From JAEUKA01 sp035328405 (GTDB lineage Bacteria > Myxococcota_A > Polyangia > Palsa-1104 > JAEUJZ01), in assembly GCA_035328405.1 (NCBI GenBank), contig DAOLIT010000002.1, positions 1-64,000 of the forward strand: a DNA stretch of 64,000 bases. Direction: 5' to 3'. A program made the translations under genes and the position numbers. The first letter of the stretch is position 1, and each line of letters begins with the position of its first letter. The notes beneath the pieces were generated by a model that did not search any database, was not told the DNA's origin, and saw nothing but the letters and a program-made list of their open reading frames with translations. Below, in pieces: positions 52,782 to 59,978 of the stretch.

Positions 52782-54272
52782 TCAGCGAACCTGAACCAGG
52801 CTCAAAAAGCCCACGTAGGCGTATCCCAAAAAGAACAGCAGCAAAAACGGCAGCGACATCCAGTGGCCGTTCATGAGTGCCAGCACAATGGCCAGCGCGA
52901 AATACAGCGCAAAGCCCACTTCGATCGCAGGAACCAGCGTCTTGTCCGCGCGGTATTTTTTGCTCCGCCACGTCTCGATTTTCGTCACGACGCCGTGTTT
53001 GGGCGTGCGCACAAACTCGCCCGATTGGCGCTGCAAAAGTGCTTCCATCACAGCGCGCGTCTGATTCACACACAGCCCAATCCCAAGCGACATCATGAGC
53101 GGCAGCCGTTTGATCGTGCGTACCCAGCCGCCCCGATCGATTTCGCGTTGGCTGGTCACATAAAAGGCCGCAATAGACATGGTTGTTCCGAAAAAGAGGG
53201 GCAGGTCGATGAGCAGAACCTCGCGCAGCCCGTGCGTCGTTCGTACCAGCAGATTCGGCAGAAGCAACAGCGACAGAAGCAGAAGCAACGGATACGCCAC
53301 GTTGTTGGTCAGATGGAAAAAGGCCTCTGTTTTGACCGAAAACGGCGCATCCGAACGCAGAATCGTCGGCAAAAGCTTCTTCGCCACTTGAATCGAGCCT
53401 TTTGCCCAGCGGAACTGTTGGCTCTTAAAACTGTTCATTTCGACCGGAAGCTCAGCCGGGGAAACCACGTCCGGCAGATACACAAACCGCCAACCTTTGA
53501 GCTGTGCTCGGTAGGACAAGTCCATGTCTTCGGTCAGCGTGTCATGCTGCCACCCACCCGCATCCGAAATCGCTGCCCGACGCCAAATTCCTCCAGTGCC
53601 GTTGAAGTTGAAAAACCGCCCCGAGCGGTGCCGAGCCGTGTGTTCAATGACAAAGTGACCATCGAGCATCAACGCTTGCACTTCCGTCAGCGCCGAGTAG
53701 TCACGATTCAGGTGATCCCATCGCACCTGCACCATGGCCACCTTCGGATCTGAAAAGAAGTGAATGGTTCGTTCCAGCACGTCGGGCTCCGGGAGAAAAT
53801 CGGCGTCAAACACCAGCAGAAATTCCCCTCGAGCCGTCTTCAGTCCGTTTTCCAGCGCACCCGCTTTGAAACCACTTCGATCTGTCCGGTGAACGTACGA
53901 GGCCAAAATCCCCTGCGCCGCAATTTCGGCGACTTTTCGTTTGCAAAGTTCCTGTGTCTCGTCGGTGCTATCGTCGAGCACCTGGATTTCAAAGCGATCT
54001 CTCGGATAGCGAATCTTGGCTACTGCATCGAGAAGTCGCTGCGCAACATACATTTCGTTGAACAGCGGAAGCTGCACAGTCACAAACGGCAAATCGCGCA
54101 ATCGACCAACCGGCTCGGGTCGCTGGTCTCGATAGCGGTAATACAAATACACAAGTTGCGAGCGATGAAACCCATACACCGCAAGCCCCGCAAAAACCAA
54201 CAGGTAGGCCACGATGAGGATGTGGTCCCAAGATCCAACCGCCGTCGAGAAAAACTCTTGAATAGGACGCAT
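52782..54272 (-). CDS. Cellulose-synthase-like family 2 glycosyltransferase
   Basis: This integral membrane processive glycosyltransferase has an N-terminal helix and then a GT-A domain with LPLFNE, QVLDDSTDET, the DADF metal-binding motif, TEDMDLS and QQFRWAKG (QxxRW). These are the D,D,D,QxxRW set of cellulose, mannan and related synthases. Four or more C-terminal membrane helices form the export channel. It resembles the CESA/CslA-like (glucan or glucomannan synthase) branch; no PilZ domain is present, so direct c-di-GMP control is not visible. No other polysaccharide gene is adjacent. The product is unknown. Confidence 0.9.
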   Translation of the reverse strand: MRPIQEFFSTAVGSWDHILIVAYLLVFAGLAVYGFHRSQLVYLYYRYRDQRPEPVGRLRDLPFVTVQLPLFNEMYVAQRLLDAVAKIRYPRDRFEIQVLDDSTDETQELCKRKVAEIAAQGILASYVHRTDRSGFKAGALENGLKTARGEFLLVFDADFLPEPDVLERTIHFFSDPKVAMVQVRWDHLNRDYSALTEVQALMLDGHFVIEHTARHRSGRFFNFNGTGGIWRRAAISDAGGWQHDTLTEDMDLSYRAQLKGWRFVYLPDVVSPAELPVEMNSFKSQQFRWAKGSIQVAKKLLPTILRSDAPFSVKTEAFFHLTNNVAYPLLLLLSLLLLPNLLVRTTHGLREVLLIDLPLFFGTTMSIAAFYVTSQREIDRGGWVRTIKRLPLMMSLGIGLCVNQTRAVMEALLQRQSGEFVRTPKHGVVTKIETWRSKKYRADKTLVPAIEVGFALYFALAIVLALMNGHWMSLPFLLLFFLGYAYVGFLSLVQVR

Positions 54273-54525
54273 GGTGTGTTCCGTTGTTGTGCGGCGTCGC
54301 CGCTATGACGGTACTTTCCTCACGCGCAGCGTAGCGATTGTCACCAAAATGTAATTTTTCGTTTTTTTCTGTCGGTTTCGGTCTCCCTTTGTGGTCTCAA
54401 AACCCCAGTGTTTTCGAGGCGTTGCGCGATCGCCGTTGTTTGCCCGCCGCAAACCGCGCAAAAAATCCGCGCCCCGCGACAATTTCTGCTTCCCACCGTT
54501 CGAGCGAGTCGATAATGCGCCTCCC

Positions 54526-55584
54526 ATGACCTCGGTCTCCCCAAATCGAAAAACGCGCTTTTTGGCCGCATGCGCTGGCCAGCCTGTGGACAAGGTTCCC
54601 GTTTGGCTTTTCCGTCAGGCGGGTCGCTATTTGCCCGAATACCAAGCCGTCCGTCGGCGAGTCGGTGACTTTCTGACGTTGTGCACGACGCCCGAATTGG
54701 CCGTGGAGGTGACGTTGCAGCCCGTTCGTCGTTTCGGTGTCGATGCCGCGATTTTGTTTTCCGACATCCTTCTGCCGTTGCGAGCGATGGGTTTGCCGCT
54801 GACGTTTACCGACGAAGGGCCGCGCCTCACACCCCTTTCTGACGCGGCTGCCATCGAAAAGCTGCGCGTGTTGTCTCCTGCTGCGCTTCCCGAAGTGCTC
54901 GAGACCGTCAAACTCCTTCGACGCGAGCTTGCCGAACTAGTGCCACTCATTGGTTTTGCTGGCGCGCCGTTCACCCTTTTGACCTATGCCGTCGAGGGGC
55001 AGACGGGAAAAAACTTTGTGCGCAGCAAACGCCTGCTGTACTGCGAGCCGACGCTTGCGCACCGTCTGCTCGAAAAACTTACCTTGTCTCTCATTGCACA
55101 CCTGACCGGACAGATTCAGGCGGGCGCGCAGGCCATCCAGCTCTTCGATTCGTGGATTGGCATTTTGTCTGCGGAAGACTACGCCGTCTTCGGCGCACCT
55201 TATGTAGAGCAGATTCTGCTCGCGCTTCGTCCATTCGGTGTGCCTCTTTTGTACTTTCCCCTCGGCGGACTTTCGTTGTTTCCGCAAATCGGCAAGTTGT
55301 CCGCAGATGTCATTTCCGTCGATTGGCGACAACCGTTGTCCATGGCCGCCTCTCTCCTCAACAGCCAGCAAGGTTTGCAAGGAAACCTTGAACCCCTGCT
55401 TTTGCTCGGCCCGGTTTCACAGATTGAACAACGCCTGCAAACCGTTCTCGCCCATGCCCCGCGCCGTCGGTACATCTTCAACTTGGGCCACGGAATTTTG
55501 CCGGAAACGCCGCCCGCACACGTTGAAGCACTCGTCGAAAGCGTCCACCGTTTCGGAGCCGAACCCCACGCCCCTCAGCCGTAG
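54526..55584 (+). CDS. hemE: Uroporphyrinogen III decarboxylase
   Basis: The 352-residue enzyme has the signature VWLFRQAGRYLPEYQ near the N-terminus, with substrate-binding Arg residues. DAAILFSDILLPLRAMG holds the catalytic Asp, GFAGAPFTLLTYAVEG follows, and FNLGHGILPETPPAHV is at the end. It converts uroporphyrinogen III to coproporphyrinogen III in heme synthesis (cytoplasm). The start is placed so that the protein begins MTSVSPNRKTRFL, standard for the family. Its last 10 bp overlap the end of the convergent kdd-like gene. No other hem gene is in the window. Confidence 0.96.
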   Translation: MTSVSPNRKTRFLAACAGQPVDKVPVWLFRQAGRYLPEYQAVRRRVGDFLTLCTTPELAVEVTLQPVRRFGVDAAILFSDILLPLRAMGLPLTFTDEGPRLTPLSDAAAIEKLRVLSPAALPEVLETVKLLRRELAELVPLIGFAGAPFTLLTYAVEGQTGKNFVRSKRLLYCEPTLAHRLLEKLTLSLIAHLTGQIQAGAQAIQLFDSWIGILSAEDYAVFGAPYVEQILLALRPFGVPLLYFPLGGLSLFPQIGKLSADVISVDWRQPLSMAASLLNSQQGLQGNLEPLLLLGPVSQIEQRLQTVLAHAPRRRYIFNLGHGILPETPPAHVEALVESVHRFGAEPHAPQP

Positions 55585-56660
55585 CGACGAACAAACAACT
55601 CGCGCAGACCGGCGTGTTCCGACAGAAGTTGCAGCGTTTCATCCGCGTGTCCGACGCAATATCCGTTCCCGATCAACATGTCGATGTCGCGGCTGACTCC
55701 CTCTGCTCCGAGTGCCGCAGCCGTAAAGCTCGTCGCCATCGAAAAGAAATAGACGGTTCCACCTGGACGACAACACAGGATTGCCGCCATTTCTGCACAG
55801 GACCCGCTCACGCAACTCACAACCAAATCGTATTCCCCGTCTGAACAGGTCGTTTCTGCGACTGCCAACGCATCCGAAGCGTCCGCGCGAACCACACGGT
55901 CATACACGCCGAGCGTTTCGGCCTCATGTGCAGCGGGCTCATGAGGCTCCACGCCCACCACGCAGCTTGCCCCGGCCCTTCGCGCGGCTGCTCCGACCAG
56001 AAGCCCCGATTTTCCGCCCGCCCCCAGCACCAGAACCCGCTCCACCTGCTTCCCCGGCCGAGCGTCTTTGCACAGACGGCTTACCTGCGGTGCGGCACCT
56101 GCCACATCCAGCGCAGACAACGCCGCAGTTTCCGGCAGCGACGACGGAAGCCTTGCCCACGATCCAGAATCGAACAGCACCGCCGTTCCGATGATGCTGA
56201 CTTGGTGTGCTGCCAGGTTTACCGACAACACTTTTTCGATGTCGAGTGGCGTGAGCGACAACGAAACCAGCGTCGCCACGCGTTCTCCGACACGCAGCGA
56301 GGAATGTGGCAAACCCAGCCCAGCGCCCACTCGACGGACTCGCCCCAGCAGCATGCCGCCCGACCCGGTTTTCGGGTTGTGCATCTTTCCGCGTTCTCTC
56401 ACCGTCGAAAGAATTTGCGTTTGCACACCCATCACCACATCGTCGCCCATCGTCCGCGCCGCTTCCTCCATTTGCCGGAAACTTGCCGCGTCAATGTTCA
56501 GCCGTTCCACGTCGAGCAGCAATTCGTAGTCCGCCCCGTTCCCCCAATCCGGCCCGTTTTCGACCGACCAAGCTGCTTGCGGCAAAACCCGCGTCGCTCC
56601 CCGAACCCGATGCAAACCATATCGATACACAAGAGGCACAGCACAAGCAGCCTTCGTCAT
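55575..56660 (-). CDS. kdd: L-erythro-3,5-diaminohexanoate dehydrogenase
   Basis: This 361-residue MDR-type protein has YGLHRV...VLPQAAW, LLLDVERLNIDAASFRQ, the very characteristic NPKTGSGGMLLG and GERVATLVSLSLTPLDIEKV. The Rossmann loop is VLVLGAGGKSGLL. These are features of Kdd from lysine-fermenting clostridia and Cloacamonas. It oxidatively deaminates 3,5-diaminohexanoate to 5-amino-3-oxohexanoate using NAD+. In fermenters it sits with kamA, kamDE, kce and kal; none is here, and the neighbours are hemE (convergent, 10-bp overlap) and lipoproteins. The gene may serve a dispersed lysine catabolic pathway or have been recruited elsewhere. Confidence 0.85.
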   Translation of the reverse strand: MTKAACAVPLVYRYGLHRVRGATRVLPQAAWSVENGPDWGNGADYELLLDVERLNIDAASFRQMEEAARTMGDDVVMGVQTQILSTVRERGKMHNPKTGSGGMLLGRVRRVGAGLGLPHSSLRVGERVATLVSLSLTPLDIEKVLSVNLAAHQVSIIGTAVLFDSGSWARLPSSLPETAALSALDVAGAAPQVSRLCKDARPGKQVERVLVLGAGGKSGLLVGAAARRAGASCVVGVEPHEPAAHEAETLGVYDRVVRADASDALAVAETTCSDGEYDLVVSCVSGSCAEMAAILCCRPGGTVYFFSMATSFTAAALGAEGVSRDIDMLIGNGYCVGHADETLQLLSEHAGLRELFVRRYG

Positions 56661-56699
56661 TTTTTCCCACCGACCCTTCGTTTCACTGGCACTTCGTCG

Positions 56700-57368
56700 T
56701 CATTCGAGCTTCTGGACTTTCCACTTTCCATCTTCCAAGCGCAGCACCGCTTCCTGTTCTGCTCCCCAAACCAACCGCGCCGTGTCTCCCTCGAAAAGAA
56801 CCCGCTCTCCCAAGTGCGAACGCAAACCCTCGACCTGCCGCTTGAGCAGCGGCTCCTCGGAAAACCGCTTCTTGAGCACTTCTTCCGTCATTTGTTTCGA
56901 CATAGATTTCGGCACAAACCGCAAAAGCACATCAAATCGTTTGGCTAAAAAAGCCCGCACAAACGACTGCAGCGCCTCCTCCGGCGTGTCCTGTGGATAC
57001 ACATCGAGCGGATTTTTCGCAAATAAAAATAGACTCACATTCGAGCCTGACACCGACCGATCACGCTGTTCCCACAGCAGCAGAGAATGCCCCACAAGGC
57101 GCGCTTCGACTTCATATACCACTTGCGGTGATCCATTGCGAAGCTCATCCAACAAATATCGATTCGTATTCGACTGAGCGGACACCAAACGAACAAAGCA
57201 GAGCAAATTACACTGTTTTTGAAAACCCGGACTCATTCGAGCATAAGCCGTTCGGAATTGACCACGTTCGGTCTCGCGCAAAAAACGCGAAAGGACCGCC
57301 TGCGGACTGTTTTTCGCGTGACACGCACAAACCAGCGTCATCAGTGCCAACAAAGCCGCTCGTTTCAC
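56700..57368 (-). CDS. Hypothetical lipoprotein
   Basis: A 222-residue lipoprotein (signal ALLALMTLVCAC). The mature part begins SPQAVLSRFLRETERGQFRTAYARMSP, a pattern seen in NTF2-like or DUF4878-type envelope lipoproteins. A related stretch recurs (TPEEALQSFVRAFLAKRFDVLLRFVP), so it may hold two copies of that fold. The start is GTG at 57368, preceded by GGGAG at seven bases, and it overlaps the stop of the upstream lipoprotein gene (GTGA). The function is unknown. Confidence 0.6.
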   Translation of the reverse strand: MKRAALLALMTLVCACHAKNSPQAVLSRFLRETERGQFRTAYARMSPGFQKQCNLLCFVRLVSAQSNTNRYLLDELRNGSPQVVYEVEARLVGHSLLLWEQRDRSVSGSNVSLFLFAKNPLDVYPQDTPEEALQSFVRAFLAKRFDVLLRFVPKSMSKQMTEEVLKKRFSEEPLLKRQVEGLRSHLGERVLFEGDTARLVWGAEQEAVLRLEDGKWKVQKLE

Positions 57369-58825
57369 GGTTTGCTCCCGTCGGCTGCGTTTTTCGGACC
57401 GATTTGCAGCCGGTAAGGAGACTCGAAACAAACGCCTCCCTCTCGGCTGGCCACCCGGACGAACCAGACTCCGCTTGTCGAAAAGGATGTCACCTTCCCA
57501 TCGCTCACACCGTCTGCGACGGCCTGCTTTTTGGTGTCGTTTGGAGTCGCTGGCTTCGCCCCGCTCGACTTAGAAGCCTGTGTGCCTTTGGACAAGACCG
57601 TTTTTCCGTCTCTCGCAAGCACGGTCAACGTTGCGCTGCAATCCCCGCTTGGCACATCCAACCGAGCTTCACGCGCCGAATCCGCCGCGCTCTCGCTTTC
57701 CACGCGAAAACAATCCACGTCTTGCGGCCACAAAAAGCCGGTGATTTCGCCCGTATCCGACGACAAAGGCAGCGGATTTGCATGTTCCAAACAGTTGTCG
57801 TTCGGCTCAAGCTCCGCATCCTCAAGAGGTTCCTCAAGCTGAGCCCGCAGGTGATACCGCTTTTCTCCGAGCGGGCGCTGAAATTCTCGCCCAGAAACGG
57901 ACAAGAAAACCCGCGCACTTCCCACCGGCAAGGTCACATTTCGCAACCGCAGTTCTTGTTTGCCTTTGCCAGCAAAAACCGAAGCAATCGCTGTTGGTTT
58001 GACCGCTCCAGCATCGGCTTTGGACGCCGGTTCAACATCCACTCTGAGTCCAGGCTGGAACGACGGCGAGGTCAACTCGAGTCTGAGGACAGCGCGCTCG
58101 GCCAGGCCCGTGCCAGAGCCGACGGGGGGCGATTTCCGATTCGGTGCCGTCGGTAGCTCCAACACGAACACATCGGTATCTCGGGTGGTTGAAAGTGCGC
58201 CCGTTGCCACCATGCCTGACATTGCACTGGCCTGAGACAGCGTGTCGTTTGGCTCGATTTCCCCGTCGGCAGGCACGTCCGTTGCCGAGACCGCAAGCCG
58301 ATATTCCCCAAGTTTCCGTGTGTGCGCCGCCTCAGCCGCGAGCACGCCCGAAACCCGAAACCACAACGATTGACCCGCTGCAACTGGCACACCCGAAAGC
58401 CGTTCTCCCTCGTTCGCCCGCCGTTCGTCCACAAGCCCCAGCGAATGCCCGTTTTGAAACGCAGCCTCGATCGACAGATCCGGCGCGCCGGACAACTCGA
58501 CGGTCAACAGTTGATTCGTTTTTTGCGCAGGCCAGAAATACCAGTCCATCTGCCCCTTGCCCGCGCCGCCTACCGTCGGAGGCAACAGCGAGCCAACCAA
58601 CACTTTCTGCGGGTCGAGTCGTTGCGCCTGTTCACGCTCGTCGTTGGGTTCGGCCTCGGCCAAAGTGTCCGAGAAATCCCGCGCCGGCTTTTGAAACGTC
58701 CCTCGTGCAGATTCCGTCACCTGCACAGCCGGGCCCAAATCCTTCGACACCGGCAACGGTTTTCGCGGCTTGCAGGACAGCAAAAAAAACGCTGTCACAA
58801 ACAATAAACACTTGGCCGACATCAT
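57365..58825 (-). CDS. Hypothetical lipoprotein with three EPND (PPC-like) modules
   Basis: The signal peptide ends in a lipobox LLSC. Three modules each begin with (A/I/L)EPND (AEAEPNDEREQA, EIEPNDTLSQA, ELEPNDNCLEHA), each followed by strands ending in a DxDxF or DWYFW core. This is the layout of pre-peptidase C-terminal (PPC) and related beta-sandwich domains. They are normally accessory to secreted proteases, but no protease domain is present. It is probably an outer-membrane or periplasmic binding protein. The next gene starts within its stop codon, so the two lipoproteins are coupled. It lies 17 bp after fabZ on the same strand and may be read with the bam-skp-fabZ unit. Confidence 0.65.
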   Translation of the reverse strand: MMSAKCLLFVTAFFLLSCKPRKPLPVSKDLGPAVQVTESARGTFQKPARDFSDTLAEAEPNDEREQAQRLDPQKVLVGSLLPPTVGGAGKGQMDWYFWPAQKTNQLLTVELSGAPDLSIEAAFQNGHSLGLVDERRANEGERLSGVPVAAGQSLWFRVSGVLAAEAAHTRKLGEYRLAVSATDVPADGEIEPNDTLSQASAMSGMVATGALSTTRDTDVFVLELPTAPNRKSPPVGSGTGLAERAVLRLELTSPSFQPGLRVDVEPASKADAGAVKPTAIASVFAGKGKQELRLRNVTLPVGSARVFLSVSGREFQRPLGEKRYHLRAQLEEPLEDAELEPNDNCLEHANPLPLSSDTGEITGFLWPQDVDCFRVESESAADSAREARLDVPSGDCSATLTVLARDGKTVLSKGTQASKSSGAKPATPNDTKKQAVADGVSDGKVTSFSTSGVWFVRVASREGGVCFESPYRLQIGPKNAADGSKP

Positions 58826-58842
58826 GAGTGCTCGATCGTCGC

Positions 58843-59334
58843 CTAGCTTTCCGACCCAGGCTCGACCTCATTCGTCTGCGAAAGTGTGGCGGGAAGGGTT
58901 GCCATGAACTCCCCTTCTGCAACCAACGTGTCGCCGACTCGCGCTTCGCCCGAAAATTTCCAGATTCGTCCGCGATCCCGCAGAAGCCGTGTGGACAGCA
59001 CGAGTTGGTCTCCCGGCGTCACCGGCTTGCGAAAACGCGCTTTGTCCATGCTGACCAGATAAAACGCCTGTTCTCCGGCCTGCTTTTCGAGTTTTAGGCA
59101 CGCATGCACTGCTGCCGTTTGTGCCATGGCTTCCAACAGGAGAACCCCCGGCATGACTGGATGACCTGGAAAGTGTCCGACGAAAAACGGCTCATTGATC
59201 GTGACATTTTTCAGCGCTTGGCACGCCTCGCCCGAAAATGCGACCACCCGATCGATCAGCAGAAAAGGATAGCGATGCGGAAGCAACCGCTGGATCGCCG
59301 CGATATCGAGCGGCAGAGACACCCCGCCGCTCAT
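58843..59334 (-). CDS. fabZ: 3-hydroxyacyl-ACP dehydratase FabZ
   Basis: RLLPHRYPFLLIDRV at the N-terminus and GHFPGHPVMPGVLLLEAMAQ with catalytic His54 and Glu68 identify a full-length hotdog-fold FabZ (163 residues). It dehydrates 3-hydroxyacyl-ACP in fatty-acid elongation and supplies hydroxyacyl chains for lipid A. The start lies 2 bp after the skp stop, with AGG close upstream. In many Gram-negatives lpxD lies between skp and fabZ and lpxA follows; both are absent here. Confidence 0.95.
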   Translation of the reverse strand: MSGGVSLPLDIAAIQRLLPHRYPFLLIDRVVAFSGEACQALKNVTINEPFFVGHFPGHPVMPGVLLLEAMAQTAAVHACLKLEKQAGEQAFYLVSMDKARFRKPVTPGDQLVLSTRLLRDRGRIWKFSGEARVGDTLVAEGEFMATLPATLSQTNEVEPGSES

Positions 59335-59336
59335 CG

Positions 59337-59903
59337 CTACCTGCCTCCGCCGGCTGGCGCTCCGCTTCCGCCCGTCGGTGCAGCCCTCATATCATTCACC
59401 TTGCGGATCACTTCGTTCGTGATGTCCATCGGGCTTTGTTGCGGCCACAAAACCACATCGGCGCGCAACACCATGTTGTAGTTATCTCGACGAGCAAGCC
59501 CGTCAATCGCCCGCAAGACTTTTTCTTGCAACGGTTGCAACACCCGCGCTTCTTTTTGCGCAATGTCCTGCTGTGCCCGTTGCAGTGCTTCTTGAAGCTG
59601 CATGACCTTCTGCTGCATTTCCTCTCGCTTTTTCTGTTGCGCGGCGGGTTGCAGCAACGACTGATTCTTGATGAATTCTTCTTCGAGTTTTTTCAGATCT
59701 TCTTGTTTTTGCAAAAGTTCCTTTTGCTTGCGATCTGCCTCGGCTTTCAAGCCACCGATGCTGGCTTTGCCTTCGTTGCTATCCTCGATTGCCCGACGAA
59801 TGTCCACGATTGCAATTTTCTGCTGCGCCCGCGTCGACGCAGGCACAAGGACCGAAAGCACAAGGCCCAGGCCCAGAATCAATCCGGTAATGGAATGTCG
59901 CAT
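59337..59903 (-). CDS. OmpH/Skp-family periplasmic chaperone
   Basis: A signal peptide (LGLVLSVLVPASTRA) is followed by IAIVDIRRAIEDSNEGK, a long charged helix hairpin (KQKELLQKQEDLKKLEEEF) and a C-terminal strand with LARRDNYNMVLRADVVLW. At 188 residues it is typical of Skp. It escorts unfolded outer-membrane proteins to BamA. AAGGAG lies nine bases before the ATG. The mature C-terminus is Pro/Gly-rich (GGSGAPAGGGR), which is unusual but harmless. The gene lies between bamA and fabZ, as usual. Confidence 0.93.
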   Translation of the reverse strand: MRHSITGLILGLGLVLSVLVPASTRAQQKIAIVDIRRAIEDSNEGKASIGGLKAEADRKQKELLQKQEDLKKLEEEFIKNQSLLQPAAQQKKREEMQQKVMQLQEALQRAQQDIAQKEARVLQPLQEKVLRAIDGLARRDNYNMVLRADVVLWPQQSPMDITNEVIRKVNDMRAAPTGGSGAPAGGGR

Positions 59904-59978
59904 GTTGTAAGGCTCCTTCTTGGGTTGCGTTCTTGAAGTTACGTGACCAGCGTTTGACGACTCGCAGCCACCATTTGT

